DNA from: JBLXBZ01 sp048265185
GTDB lineage: Bacteria; Pseudomonadota; Alphaproteobacteria; Rhizobiales; Stappiaceae
Assembly: GCA_048265185.1 (NCBI GenBank)
Contig: JBLXBZ010000004.1
Span: forward strand, 186,001 to 250,000
Reading direction: 5' to 3'
DNA: 64,000 nt
Shown here piece after piece: positions 44,617 through 54,188 of the stretch (the stretch's first letter is position 1; each line of letters starts with the position of its first letter). Position numbers and translations under genes: made by a program. Under the pieces are notes generated by a model. That model was given only the letters and a program-made list of their open reading frames with translations. It was not told the DNA's origin and ran no database searches.

Positions 44617-47196
44617 TCAGAGATTTCGCAACACGGGGGCCGGTTTTTCGCCCAAAATACGCCAAGTGCCAATGAGCCCAAACCCCACCGTCAGCACGAG
44701 GGCGACGACGGCGGCGGTCATAGCGGAGAAAGGCATGAAGACGAAACTACCGCCCATAATCTGCGTGACGATAAAATAGGCGGCGAGCGAGCCGGCGAAA
44801 ACCGCGAACAGACAAGTCGCCAGCCCAAGAAGCGCATATTCCATGGCGAAAGCCGTGACCAAGCGTCCGCGCGTGGCCCCAAGGGTTTTCAAGATGACCG
44901 CATCATAGATCCTGTTCTGATGACTGGCGGCCAATGAGCCTGCGAGCACCAGCACGCTGGCGATGAGAGTGACGGAGGCCGCGGCGCGCACCGCCCAGGC
45001 CAATTGCCCCAAAAGATCGTTCACCTGCGCGATGGCGTCTTTCACCCGGATCGCCGTGACCGTCGGGAAATCAGCCGTGACGGCGCGCAACAACGACAGC
45101 TCCCGCGCGTCCTCCGCCTCCAGGCTTTCAAGCGGCTTGTCGAATGTGATTGTCCTCAAATGCGCGTGAGGGGCGCCCGCGAATGTATTGGGTGAGAACA
45201 CCATGACGAAATTTATCCCCAGCGACCGCCAGTTCAATTGGCGGAAATTGGCGATTTTGGCGGATATCTCTCGGCCCAGCACATTGACCGTGACGTCGTC
45301 GCCGACCTTGAGACCCAGCGCGGCCCCCGCCTTGCTTTCCATGGAAACCAATGGCGGGCCGGCGTAATCCTCGGGCCACCACGCTCCATCCGTCAATGTT
45401 GAATTTTCCGGAACGCTCGCCGAATATGTGATCCCACGATCCCCGCGCAAGACCCACGCTCCCTCTTGCGGCGCGTCGATCTGGTCAGAAGGCGTTCCTT
45501 TGAGCGAGGTGATCCGCCCGCGCAACATAGGCGCGCCGTCGATATCAGCCTGCGCCGCCGCCGTCCGCAAGACCCCGTCGAAAGCGTCTTTCTCCTCGTT
45601 CCGAACGTCCAGGAAGAAAAAGCTCGGCGCTTCTTGCGCGATCGTCGACGTCAGCTCACGGCGCAAATTCGCGTCGATCAACGACAAGGCCACCAGCAGC
45701 GTCAACCCCAACCCCAGCGATAAAACCACGGAGGGGGTCAGCGCGCCGGGACGATGAATATTGGCCACCGCCATTCGCAATTCCGTCGAGCGGATTCCCC
45801 GCCAGCGCCGGGCGAGCGTCATGACGCCCCGCCCAACTCCGAGAAGCAACACGAAAGTCAGCAACGACGCGCCGATGTAAATCACCGCGATCCGTTGATC
45901 ATAGGCCAGAACAACCGCCAACACGGAAAGCGCCGCCGCCGTCGTCATGGTCGCCGCAATATATCGCCGGCGCGGCCAGCCGCTCTGCGCGCTGGCCTCA
46001 TCACGAAACAAAGCGCGCGGAGAGATGTCATGCGCGCGCCCCAAAGGCCAAAGCGCAAAGGCCAAAGCTGTCAAGTAACCATAAATCAGGCCAAGACCGA
46101 GCTCCATGGGATAGATTGCAGTGACGGCCTGCACCGGCAACACGCTGGAGAGAACTCCCGCCGCAATGAACGGGATAAGCGCGCCAAGCATGAGCCCAAG
46201 CCCCACGCCGATGGAGGCGAGAATCAAAATCTGAACAAGATAAACCTGAAAAACGAAGCCGCCGCGCGCGCCAATGCATTTAAATGTAGCGATAACCGCC
46301 CGTTTTGTGTCCAGAAAAGCCCGCACGGCGTTGGCCACGCCGACGCCTCCCACAACCAGCGCGGTCAGGCCCACAAGGCTGAGAAACTGGGCGAAACGCG
46401 TGATGTTGCGCTCAAGGCCGGGCGCGGCCTCCGTACGCGCCCGTATGCGCCAACCCGCTTTGGGAAACTCTTGTCCGGCCTCGTCCATAATCGCCGCGAT
46501 TTGCCCGTCGCTGGTTTGCGCGGGCAAGGCCACCCGATAGCGCCAACGCACCAAGCCTCCCGGTTGAACCAACGCCGTCTGTTCAAGCCCTTCATGGGAG
46601 ATCATCAGCCTCGGACCAAGCTCAAGCCCCCCAGCCAATCTGTCCGGCTCGCGCAGGATCGTCGCGGCGATGCGGAATTTCCCGCGGCCAACGGCGATCT
46701 CATCGCCCACGCTCAAGTTTAACCGAGCCAGCAAACCGGCGTCCGCCGCCGCGCCAAAAACTCCGTCTTGAGGCCGAAGAGCGTCCGCAAGGGTCATTCC
46801 CTGTGAAAGCTCCACCGCCCCCACAAGCGGATAGGCCTCGTCAACCGCTTTCAATTCAACCAGATTTTGATCCAGCGTGTCCGGCACGCGCGCCATGGTA
46901 CGCAAGCCCGCCACTTTGGATACATCGCCAAGCTTTTCAATAAACGCAAACTCCGCGTCATCCGCCTCGCGGTGAATCAGGGAAAAAGAGATATCCCCGC
47001 CTAAAATGGACGTTCCCTCGGCCAAAATGCCGTCCGTAAGCGCCCTTGAAACGGAGCTGACGCCGGAAATCGCCGCAACCCCTAGCGCGATACAGGCGAT
47101 GAAAATGTAAAACCCGCGCAAGCCTCCTCGAAGCTCGCGCAAAGCGAAACGCGCCGCCAATGAAAACGGCGGGGTGAAGTCTGATGTCGCCGACAT
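44617..47196 (-). CDS. FtsX-family ABC transporter permease (YbbP-like)
   Basis: An inner-membrane permease of 859 residues with the long arrangement of YbbP: an N-terminal helix, a large periplasmic domain, two FtsX-type membrane modules (about 270-520 and 740-859) and a second periplasmic part between. Hydrophobic blocks include LVGLTALVVGGVGVANAVRA and the C-terminal AAVVALVLTVGFGLIGTW. It begins immediately after the ATPase stop codon. Together with the ATPase and the divergent lysophospholipase gene, this matches the ybbA-ybbP-tesA arrangement. Confidence 0.93.
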   Translation of the reverse strand: MSATSDFTPPFSLAARFALRELRGGLRGFYIFIACIALGVAAISGVSSVSRALTDGILAEGTSILGGDISFSLIHREADDAEFAFIEKLGDVSKVAGLRTMARVPDTLDQNLVELKAVDEAYPLVGAVELSQGMTLADALRPQDGVFGAAADAGLLARLNLSVGDEIAVGRGKFRIAATILREPDRLAGGLELGPRLMISHEGLEQTALVQPGGLVRWRYRVALPAQTSDGQIAAIMDEAGQEFPKAGWRIRARTEAAPGLERNITRFAQFLSLVGLTALVVGGVGVANAVRAFLDTKRAVIATFKCIGARGGFVFQVYLVQILILASIGVGLGLMLGALIPFIAAGVLSSVLPVQAVTAIYPMELGLGLIYGYLTALAFALWPLGRAHDISPRALFRDEASAQSGWPRRRYIAATMTTAAALSVLAVVLAYDQRIAVIYIGASLLTFVLLLGVGRGVMTLARRWRGIRSTELRMAVANIHRPGALTPSVVLSLGLGLTLLVALSLIDANLRRELTSTIAQEAPSFFFLDVRNEEKDAFDGVLRTAAAQADIDGAPMLRGRITSLKGTPSDQIDAPQEGAWVLRGDRGITYSASVPENSTLTDGAWWPEDYAGPPLVSMESKAGAALGLKVGDDVTVNVLGREISAKIANFRQLNWRSLGINFVMVFSPNTFAGAPHAHLRTITFDKPLESLEAEDARELSLLRAVTADFPTVTAIRVKDAIAQVNDLLGQLAWAVRAAASVTLIASVLVLAGSLAASHQNRIYDAVILKTLGATRGRLVTAFAMEYALLGLATCLFAVFAGSLAAYFIVTQIMGGSFVFMPFSAMTAAVVALVLTVGFGLIGTWRILGEKPAPVLRNL

Positions 47197-47919
47197 TCAC
47201 GCGCCCCCAACTGCAAGCGCGCCAATCGCCTCATGGGCTTCAATCACCCCCGAACGGACCCGCACAGTTTGATCGCACCGTTTCGCCAGCCCCGGATCAT
47301 GAGTGACAAGCACAAGCGTCGCCCCCCGCTCCCGCTTGGCGCGGAACATCAACTCGATAATTTGCTCGCCCGTGGACTCATCCAGATTTCCAGTTGGCTC
47401 ATCGGCGATCAAGATCTTCGGCTCCCCGACCAACGCCCGCGCGATCGCCACTCTTTGCTGCTCGCCGCCTGACATTTGCGCCGGATAATGAGACGTCCGC
47501 TCCTTCAAGCCCACCGCCTCCAGCTCCGCCCGCGCTTTCTCCATCGCGTTTTTATCGCCCGACAGCTCCAGCGGCACGGCCACATTCTCCAGCGCCGTCA
47601 TATTCGGAATCAGGTGAAATGACTGGAAGATGATCCCCACGTTCAGCCCGCGAAACCGCGCCAGCTCGTCTTCATCAAGGCGCGTCAGATCCTCGCCGGC
47701 GGCCAGCACTTTTCCCGCGTCAGGGCGTTCAAGCCCCGCCATAACCATCAAGAGCGTCGACTTTCCCGATCCGGACGGCCCAACGAGCCCAACGGAGCGG
47801 CCCATCTCCACGTCAAGATCAATTCCCTTGAGAATATGAACCTTCCCAGCCCCCGCGCCGAGCGAAAGATGAACCCCTTGAAGTGAAATTACTGGAGAGG
47901 CGGCTGGTCCATTTGTCAT
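47197..47919 (-). CDS. ABC transporter ATP-binding protein (YbbA/LolD-like)
   Basis: A 240-residue ATPase. Walker A is LVGPSGSGKSTLLMVM near residue 41, signature QMSGGEQQRVAIARAL near 151, and Walker B ILIADEPTGNLDEST near 172. The GNLD and RGLNVGIIFQSFHLIPN (Q-loop) strings are those of MacB/LolD-type exporters that pair with FtsX-type permeases. Stop and start codons of the two genes abut. Confidence 0.94.
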   Translation of the reverse strand: MTNGPAASPVISLQGVHLSLGAGAGKVHILKGIDLDVEMGRSVGLVGPSGSGKSTLLMVMAGLERPDAGKVLAAGEDLTRLDEDELARFRGLNVGIIFQSFHLIPNMTALENVAVPLELSGDKNAMEKARAELEAVGLKERTSHYPAQMSGGEQQRVAIARALVGEPKILIADEPTGNLDESTGEQIIELMFRAKRERGATLVLVTHDPGLAKRCDQTVRVRSGVIEAHEAIGALAVGGA

Positions 47920-48042
47920 AAAACGTCCTATATATCGGGTTCAAAACATATGTTCGGCGGATCATGGTCGCGAAGATACCGCATGCGCTCGCCCCATATG
48001 GGGCGAAGAGAACAATCATTCCAGTAGTGGAACCGGGAAGCA

Positions 48043-48714
48043 ATGTCTGAAAATACAGAATTATTCTCTACCCGCGTCTTGGGGCCGATTTTTTTGATGG
48101 TCATCGCCGCGCTCATGTTCATAGGCCCGCATGGGGCCGCAGCTGAAGAAAAACCGCTGAAAATCGTCGCTCTCGGCGACAGTCTCACCGCCGGATATCA
48201 GTTGTCGCCCGGCGAAGCTTTCCCGGTTCAACTGCAAGAGGCGCTACGCGCGCGCGGCCATCACATTGACGTGATCAACGCCGGCGTCTCCGGCGACACC
48301 ACCAGCGGCGGGCTGTCTCGCCTTGACTGGTCCATCCCCCCCGACGCGAACGCCGTCATTGTCGAACTGGGCGCCAATGACGCCTTGCGCGGCCTGCCCA
48401 CGGAAACCACCCGGCGCAATCTTGACGAAATCGTCGCCAAGCTCAAACAACGAGGATTGAATATCCTTCTGGTCGGGATGCGCGCCCCCAACAGCATGGG
48501 CGAATCCTATGTTGAAAAATTCGATCCGATCTTCGAAGAGGTGGCGGCCACCCACGACACGCTCTATTATCCGTTCTTCCTCGAAGGCATTCCCATTTCG
48601 CCCGAGACGGTTCTTGCCGATGGCATGCACCCGACCGGCGCGGGAGTCGCCATCATCGTTGAAAACATCCTCCCCATGGTGGAGGAACTCATCGACCGGG
48701 CGCGGGCCTCATAG
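48043..48714 (+). CDS. tesA: GDSL-family lysophospholipase/arylesterase
   Basis: A 223-residue periplasmic SGNH hydrolase like E. coli TesA (thioesterase I / lysophospholipase L1). The signal region spans residues 1-34 with the core LGPIFLMVIAALMFIG. SGNH blocks: ALGDSLTAGY near residue 43 (serine nucleophile), GVSGDTTSGGL, GANDALRG, and DGMHPTGAG near 188 with the catalytic Asp-His. It shares a 120-base divergent promoter region with the ABC exporter. Confidence 0.94.
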   Translation: MSENTELFSTRVLGPIFLMVIAALMFIGPHGAAAEEKPLKIVALGDSLTAGYQLSPGEAFPVQLQEALRARGHHIDVINAGVSGDTTSGGLSRLDWSIPPDANAVIVELGANDALRGLPTETTRRNLDEIVAKLKQRGLNILLVGMRAPNSMGESYVEKFDPIFEEVAATHDTLYYPFFLEGIPISPETVLADGMHPTGAGVAIIVENILPMVEELIDRARAS

Positions 48715-48809
48715 CTTTATGCGCCTCCCCGCATTCAACAAGCTTCTCGCCTTCTGGCGCGCGTCGCCACGACACCACTCATATCTATTGAACCACCCAA
48801 GGGGATAAA

Positions 48810-49862
48810 ATGGACTATCGACGTTTAGGCCGCACCGATCTTAAAGTCTCCAGCCTGTCGCTGGGAACCATGACGTTCGGCGAACAAAACACCGAGGCCG
48901 AAGGCCACGCGCAAATGGATATGGCCGTTGACAAGGGCGTCAATCTATTTGATGCGGCCGAGCTTTATCCGATCCCGCCAAAGCCGGAAACTCAGGGGCG
49001 CACCGAAGAAATCATCGGCTCCTGGCTGAAGGCGCGCGGCAATCGCGACAAGATGATTATCGCGACCAAAGTCGTCGGCCGCTCGGACAACACCTGGTTT
49101 CGTGATGACGGATCAAAAACGCAACTGACACGCGCCCAGATCGAAGAAGCGGTGAACAAAAGCCTGAAGCGGCTGGGAACCGATTATATCGATCTCTACC
49201 AAATCCATTGGCCGGACCGACGCGTTCCCGGATTTGGCTCCAACCCCACCATGTGGAGCGATGTGGAGCCAGCGGCGGATGAAAACTCCATCGAAAGCGT
49301 CCTTGAGGTGATGGGCGATCTGGTGAAAGCTGGTAAAATTCGTCATCTTGGCCTTTCCAACGAAAGCCCTTGGGGCGTCATGAGCTTTTTGCGCGCCTCC
49401 GAACAAAAAGGCCTGCCGCGGGTCGTTTCAGTTCAAAACGCCTATTCATTCGTCAACCGAACCTATGAAACAGGTCTGGCCGAAGTTGGCCTTCGCGAGG
49501 ATGTGGGCTTATTGGCTTATTCCGTTCTGGCGCAAGGCTATCTGACAGGAAAATACCGCAATGGCGCCAAGCCAGCCGGCGCGCGAAAAACCCTGTTCGA
49601 ACGGCTCCAGCGCTATGAAAAGCCCGGCGCGGAAGAGGCCATCAACGCCTATCTGGATCTGGCGCAAGAGCTGTCGGTTGACGCCGTGCAATTGTCCATC
49701 GCCTTCGCCCAATCCCGCTCGTTCACCACCTCGGTCATTCTCGGCGCAACCACGCTGGCCCAGCTTGAACACGACCTGGAAGCGTCCTCCTTCAAGCTGA
49801 CGCCCGAAATCGAAGAAAAAATCAACGCGATTTTCCAGCTTCGCGGCAATCCTTGCCCATAA
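48810..49862 (+). CDS. Tas-like aldo/keto reductase
   Basis: A 350-residue NADP(H)-dependent (beta/alpha)8 barrel. Family motifs are MDYRRLGRTDLKVSSLSLG at the start, FDAAELYPIPP with catalytic Asp and Tyr near residues 48-53, the catalytic lysine in IIATKVVG, the histidine in LYQIHWPD, and the C-terminal SVILGATTLAQLEHDL. Overall similarity is closest to E. coli Tas, whose natural substrate is not settled. A GGGG ribosome-binding site precedes the ATG. Confidence 0.92.
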   Translation: MDYRRLGRTDLKVSSLSLGTMTFGEQNTEAEGHAQMDMAVDKGVNLFDAAELYPIPPKPETQGRTEEIIGSWLKARGNRDKMIIATKVVGRSDNTWFRDDGSKTQLTRAQIEEAVNKSLKRLGTDYIDLYQIHWPDRRVPGFGSNPTMWSDVEPAADENSIESVLEVMGDLVKAGKIRHLGLSNESPWGVMSFLRASEQKGLPRVVSVQNAYSFVNRTYETGLAEVGLREDVGLLAYSVLAQGYLTGKYRNGAKPAGARKTLFERLQRYEKPGAEEAINAYLDLAQELSVDAVQLSIAFAQSRSFTTSVILGATTLAQLEHDLEASSFKLTPEIEEKINAIFQLRGNPCP

Positions 49863-49881
49863 GCTGACCCCGGAGAAATCC

Positions 49882-49916
49882 AAAGCCCGGCCGCGATCGC
49901 CAAGCGGGCGGGCTTT
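49882..49916. terminator. Bidirectional terminator between the aldo/keto reductase and the next gene
   Basis: AAAGCCCG (49882-49889) and CGGGCTTT (49909-49916) form an 8-bp stem around a 19-base, partly self-pairing loop, between two convergent genes. A-ends and T-ends allow use from both strands; the T runs are short. Confidence 0.5.
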
Positions 49917-49932
49917 CAACGCAGGCGTTTCA

Positions 49933-50964
49933 TTACGCCCCTTTGACGTGAAAATACGTTTCGGACGGATGCGTCAAGGCGGCGCTCCTACGAACTTCAT
50001 CCGCCTTTGCATGAGCGCCGCTTTGCTCCAGAAGCTTGACCCGTCCCATGGGAAACAGCTTTCGCCATCGCTTTGGCGCCTTATTCAAAATCGGATCGGC
50101 CTCAATTTGCGCCTGCGCCGCCTCAAGCGTGGCCAGCGCCAACGCTTCCTCGCCCAACCGGGAAAAAATATTAGCCTGCAATAATTGCATGCCCGGATTA
50201 GCCTCATAGGCCGGAAGCTGTGGCAATATCTGCGGATCCAACGCATGACCAGCGGCGAAAGCGCGGCCCATGGCCGCGAAAGCCGCGATGGATTTCAGAT
50301 CCATCTCCAACGCAAGCCCCCGCTCGTTGATCTCCCGATCCAATTCCCGCTCAAAAGTGCGCGTCAACTTGCGAATGATATTCAGCGTATAAAGATGATC
50401 ATGGTTCGCATGGGAGCTGCGCAGCAAATGCCACCGCACATTGGGCGGCGCGTCACGCCCAAACAACAACCCGGCGGAATGGCAATCGGCGGCGTCGAAA
50501 CCGCCAAAAATCAAATGCAATGGAAATTGGGCCTTCGAGCCGAGAATCGCCGCCGCCAGATCTGGCGCCCGGGCGAGATCAATCTCAGGCGAGAGCCCCC
50601 CCCCGCTCTGACTTCCCGCAAAGCCAAGCTGCAATTCCGGACCAAAAGCGTAGATTTCGCCGTCGCCGCGGCGAAGCCCCGACAACAAAGCGCCGAAAGC
50701 GCCCTTGGACGCTCCGTAATAAATGATACGCCGCGCATCCATCCGAGAGGCGGCCGCGTCTATAGCCCGGTCGATTTGCTCCTCAAGGCCAAGATACCAG
50801 CAAGCGTCCGGGCAATTGAGAAACAGGCACCCATGAACCGTTTGCGTAAACAGCCGCTCCAGCCCGAATTTTCCTTCCGGCGTTCGCGCGTGCGAAAACA
50901 CCACCACAAGGATTGAAGAACCGCGCGCCTCTTTGTAGCGCCAAGCTAATTGCGCGCCCGTCAT
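49933..50964 (-). CDS. Unknown protein with an alpha/beta-hydrolase-like domain and helical C-terminus
   Basis: A 343-residue cytoplasmic protein that I cannot assign to a named family. The N-terminal half reads as an alpha/beta hydrolase: strand SILVVVFSHA, nucleophile-elbow-like YYGASKGAFGALLSG near residue 85, an aspartate in FGGFDAADCHSAG near 154, and a histidine in SSHANHDHLY near 186. The spacing fits a Ser-Asp-His triad. The C-terminal half (about 235-335) is helical with TPR-like repeats (MQLLQANIFSRLGEEALALATLEAA). Similar combinations occur in glycan-processing or capsule-related proteins; this is conjecture. Confidence 0.8.
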   Translation of the reverse strand: MTGAQLAWRYKEARGSSILVVVFSHARTPEGKFGLERLFTQTVHGCLFLNCPDACWYLGLEEQIDRAIDAAASRMDARRIIYYGASKGAFGALLSGLRRGDGEIYAFGPELQLGFAGSQSGGGLSPEIDLARAPDLAAAILGSKAQFPLHLIFGGFDAADCHSAGLLFGRDAPPNVRWHLLRSSHANHDHLYTLNIIRKLTRTFERELDREINERGLALEMDLKSIAAFAAMGRAFAAGHALDPQILPQLPAYEANPGMQLLQANIFSRLGEEALALATLEAAQAQIEADPILNKAPKRWRKLFPMGRVKLLEQSGAHAKADEVRRSAALTHPSETYFHVKGA

Positions 50965-51094
50965 TGAAAATCCGTCTTGCGCCGTTGGACGTCACTTCAA
51001 GTCTCGAAGGAGAAGCCCCCTTCCACATGACTTGATAATACGAAAATACCCGGCCAAACGCGTTGACCGGGTGTTTTCAATTTTTCATGAAAGC

Positions 51095-52444
51095 TTACTG
51101 CTGTCCAAGAGGCGCCCAGCGCTTACCGCTGGCGCCGCCATTGGAGCGTGGGCGGCGATGCTGCGCCTCCCCGCCTTCTTTGCGGCCTTCGCCGCTGCGA
51201 GCGCCAGCGCTACGCGCGCCGCCGCCATTTGGCCGCCCCGCGCCGCCGCGCCCACCGCCACCGGAACGGCGATTGCCGCCGCGTGGTTTCGCAGGAGCGC
51301 TTTCCGTGTAAGGCCCAGCCTCAAAACCCGGCATCACGTCAATCGACTGTTTAGTCAACCGCTCGACCGAGCGAAGCAGGCTCCGTTCGTCGCCCGCCAC
51401 CAGCGAAATGGCGATTCCCTCGGCTCCGGCGCGCGCCGTCCGTCCGATCCGGTGGACATAAGTCTCCGGAACATTGGGCATCTCGTAATTCACCACATGG
51501 CTGACGCTGTCCACGTCAATGCCGCGAGCGGCGATATCCGTGGCCACCAGAACTTTGATATTGCCGGATTTGAAGCCCGCCAACGCGCGTTGACGCTGGC
51601 CCTGGCTTTTATTGCCGTGCAAAGCGTCGGCGGAAATGCCGGCGGCTTCAAGATTCTTGGCCACCCGGTCTGCGCCGCGTTTGGTGCGGGTGAAAACGAT
51701 CGAGCGGGTCACGTCGTCGCCGGAAAGAATCTTGCGCAGAACGGAAGATTTCATTCCCCCCGCCACATGCGCCACTTTCTGGGTCACCCGATCCGCAGTT
51801 TTCGCCACAGGCGTAACGGCGACTTTCTCCGGGTTGGTCAAGAAGCGGTCGGCCAGTTCGGAGATGTCCTTGGGCATGGTGGCCGAGAAGAACAGCGACT
51901 GGCGTTTGGCCGGCAACAATTCCGCGATCCGGCGCAACGCATGAATAAAGCCCAGATCCATCATCTGATCGGCTTCATCGAGCACAAAGACTTCCATGTC
52001 GTCGAAATGCAGCGCCCGGCGGTCATAAAGATCAAGCAGCCGGCCCGGCGTCGCCACCAAGATATCCAACCCGCGCTGCAAGGCGCGGATCTGACGCCCG
52101 TAAGGCGTGCCGCCGACGACCACGCTTGAGAACAAGCGGGCTTTCTTGGCGTATTTACGGATGCTGTCATTGATCTGATCGGCCAACTCGCGAGTCGGCG
52201 CCAGCACCAGCATTCGCACGCCACGTGGGCTTGGGCGAATGTTGGACTGCAACAATCTGTCAATTGAAGGCAACGAGAAGGCTGCGGTCTTGCCGGTGCC
52301 AGTCTGGGCGATGCCAAGCAAATCGCGACCTGCGAGAACAAAAGGAATGGCCTGAGCCTGAATAGGCGTCGGCGTCGTATAGTTTTCAGCCTCCAAAGCA
52401 AGCAAAACAGGCTTGCTAAGGCCAAGTGATTGAAAATCGGTCAA
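51095..52444 (-). CDS. DEAD-box RNA helicase (RhlE-like)
   Basis: A 449-residue ATP-dependent RNA helicase for ribosome assembly or mRNA turnover. Helicase motifs in order: Q motif FQSLGLSKPVL with PTPIQAQAIP, Walker A AQTGTGKTAA, PTRELADQ, TPGRLLDL, DEAD in VLDEADQMMD, SAT in FSATMP, and HRIGRTARAG. The C-terminal tail (about 390-449) is Arg/Gly-rich (GGNRRSGGGGRGGAGRP), an RNA-binding disordered region. The apparent start is TTG 52444 giving MTDFQSLGL; it lacks a clear ribosome-binding site, which may mean low or regulated translation. Confidence 0.94.
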   Translation of the reverse strand: MTDFQSLGLSKPVLLALEAENYTTPTPIQAQAIPFVLAGRDLLGIAQTGTGKTAAFSLPSIDRLLQSNIRPSPRGVRMLVLAPTRELADQINDSIRKYAKKARLFSSVVVGGTPYGRQIRALQRGLDILVATPGRLLDLYDRRALHFDDMEVFVLDEADQMMDLGFIHALRRIAELLPAKRQSLFFSATMPKDISELADRFLTNPEKVAVTPVAKTADRVTQKVAHVAGGMKSSVLRKILSGDDVTRSIVFTRTKRGADRVAKNLEAAGISADALHGNKSQGQRQRALAGFKSGNIKVLVATDIAARGIDVDSVSHVVNYEMPNVPETYVHRIGRTARAGAEGIAISLVAGDERSLLRSVERLTKQSIDVMPGFEAGPYTESAPAKPRGGNRRSGGGGRGGAGRPNGGGARSAGARSGEGRKEGGEAQHRRPRSNGGASGKRWAPLGQQ

Positions 52445-52811
52445 TTCGTAACTTTCAAAGCTTCGCGGAAGCGAATCGCCACATCAGGCCAATCCACACC
52501 GCGCACGGGCATCGCCGGCAGAAACGATAATACGCCTAATAGGACGTATTCGTTCGCCGTCAATCAGCCTCGCGTGAAGGAGGTCCGTGATGTCATATGA
52601 GATGCGGCGTCCAAGCCCGATGGGGGAGAAAACAAAGGTTTTGAACCTGATTTTCTCGAAGGGTTCATCGGTCACGCTGCCGAGAAGGGCGCCACGCTAA
52701 ACTAGCCATGCGCTTTTTCCCGCGCAAAGTCAATTCCTTTTTTGCGCCGCACAACAATCAAACACTGCAAAGCCTGCGCGCAAACTTTACGATTGCGCGC
52801 ATATTCTCAGC
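52445..52811. other. Intergenic region upstream of the DEAD-box helicase
   Basis: 367 bases between the helicase start and the end of the DUF442 gene, both on the minus strand. An open frame at 52484-52675 has no good start signal and is not called. Long leaders are common in front of cold-regulated helicase genes, so a regulatory 5' leader is possible. Confidence 0.45.
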
Positions 52812-53240
52812 TCACGTTCGCACCGCAAGCGCCTCCAGCACCGGACGCAAATGGTCAAGTTCATAACCAGCTTCACGCCCCATGCGAATCACTTCTTCCG
52901 GCTCTTTTTCTCCCGCCTGCGCCAAAGCCCAAAGGGTTATGGAGCGCGTTCCGCTGCGGCAAAAAGCTAGAAATGGCCCCTCGTTCTCCTCCAATAGCCG
53001 CGCCGTCTCGCGCACGGCCTCTTCGGTGAGCTGTCCGCCGACGACCGGAATATGGTAGAATGCAAGACCATGAGCCTTCGCCTCTCCAGCGACCTCTTCA
53101 GCGCTTGGCTGCCCCAGCTCCTCGCCGTCCGGCCGGTTGCTGATGATGATCTTGTAACCGGCCTGAGCCGCCGCCGCCAGATCGCTTAACGCAATTTGCG
53201 GCGCGACGGAAAAATGAGACGTAACTTTAATGTCCTGCAC
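52812..53240 (-). CDS. DUF442/TIGR01244 sulfur-transferase-like phosphatase-fold protein
   Basis: A 142-residue protein of the DUF442 group, a domain often fused to or beside persulfide dioxygenases. The cysteine-phosphatase-type loop is FLAFCRSGTRSITLWAL near residue 90 (C-x5-R). N-terminal ISNRPDGEELGQPS is conserved in the family. The start is GTG 53240 with AGGAGAG upstream. It is the last gene of the sulfur operon, 30 bases after the dioxygenase. Confidence 0.9.
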   Translation of the reverse strand: MQDIKVTSHFSVAPQIALSDLAAAAQAGYKIIISNRPDGEELGQPSAEEVAGEAKAHGLAFYHIPVVGGQLTEEAVRETARLLEENEGPFLAFCRSGTRSITLWALAQAGEKEPEEVIRMGREAGYELDHLRPVLEALAVRT

Positions 53241-53270
53241 GAAACTCTCCTGACCGGGCGCTCCCCGTTT

Positions 53271-54167
53271 TCATAGTTCATTGATCGGAACTTTGAGGAA
53301 AGTCTTACCGGATTTGTCTTTCGGCGGCAATTTTCCCGCCCGCATATTCACCTGAATCGAGGGAATGATTAATTTCGGCATGTTGAGGGTCGCGTCGCGT
53401 TCCTCGCGCAGCTTGACGAATTCATCCTCGCTAACCCCGTCGCGGACATGAATATTTTCCGCTCTCTCTTGCGCGACTGTGGTCTCCCAGCGAATTTCCC
53501 GTCCGTTGGGCCCATAATCATGACACATGAAAAGCCGCGTTTCGTCCGGCAACGCCAACAATTTTTGGATGGAGCGATAAAGCTCGCGCGCGTCGCCTCC
53601 TGGAAAATCAGCCCGGGCCGTTCCCCCATCCGGCATGAACAGCGTGTCGCCGACAAAGACCGCGTCTCCGATCACATGGCTCATGCACGCAGGCGTGTGC
53701 CCCGGTGTCGCCATCACGAAACATTTGACGCCGCCAATTTGATAGGTGTCTCCATCATGATAAAGCGCGTCAAATTGCGAGCCGTCGCGCTGAAACTCAG
53801 TTCCTTCGTTGAAAATTTTTCCAAATGTGTCCTGCACCAAAGTAATCTTCGCGCCAATGCCCAGCTTGCCTCCCAGTTTGGACTGAATATAGGGCGCGCC
53901 GGAAAGATGGTCCGCATGAACGTGGGTTTCAATCACCCATTCCAGCTTCAGATCCTGTTCGCGGATGAAAGAAATGATCAAATCCGCAGCTTCATAGCTA
54001 ATGCGCCCAGCCGCGTAATCCATGTCCATCACGCTGTCGATAACCGCGCAAGCGTCAGACCCCGGATCCTTGACCACATAGCTGATGGTGTTGGTCGCCG
54101 CGTCGAAAAACGGCGTCACCTCAGGTTTCAGGGAAGGATCAACCGGATATTGACTAACTGCGCACAT
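53271..54167 (-). CDS. Persulfide dioxygenase, metallo-beta-lactamase fold (Blh/ETHE1-like)
   Basis: A 298-residue enzyme that oxidises glutathione persulfide to sulfite during sulfide detoxification. The iron site is the HxHxDH motif ETHVHADHLSG near residue 80, with further ligands in ATPGHTPACMSHVIGD near 154 and LFMCHDYGP near 213. It matches Blh of Xylella and Agrobacterium bigR operons in length and context. AAGGAG ribosome-binding site. Part of the four-gene operon with two YeeE-type permeases and DUF442. Confidence 0.95.
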   Translation of the reverse strand: MCAVSQYPVDPSLKPEVTPFFDAATNTISYVVKDPGSDACAVIDSVMDMDYAAGRISYEAADLIISFIREQDLKLEWVIETHVHADHLSGAPYIQSKLGGKLGIGAKITLVQDTFGKIFNEGTEFQRDGSQFDALYHDGDTYQIGGVKCFVMATPGHTPACMSHVIGDAVFVGDTLFMPDGGTARADFPGGDARELYRSIQKLLALPDETRLFMCHDYGPNGREIRWETTVAQERAENIHVRDGVSEDEFVKLREERDATLNMPKLIIPSIQVNMRAGKLPPKDKSGKTFLKVPINEL

Positions 54168-54188
54168 AAGACGTCTCCTTGATAACGC

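Noticed and set aside
45754..46722. Long plus-strand frame opposite the ABC permease gene
   Set aside because: A high-GC antisense shadow of the permease; no start signal and repetitive Arg/His/Gln composition.
52484..52675. 63-codon minus-strand frame upstream of the DEAD-box helicase
   Set aside because: GTG start without a ribosome-binding site and no family resemblance; more likely part of the helicase leader.
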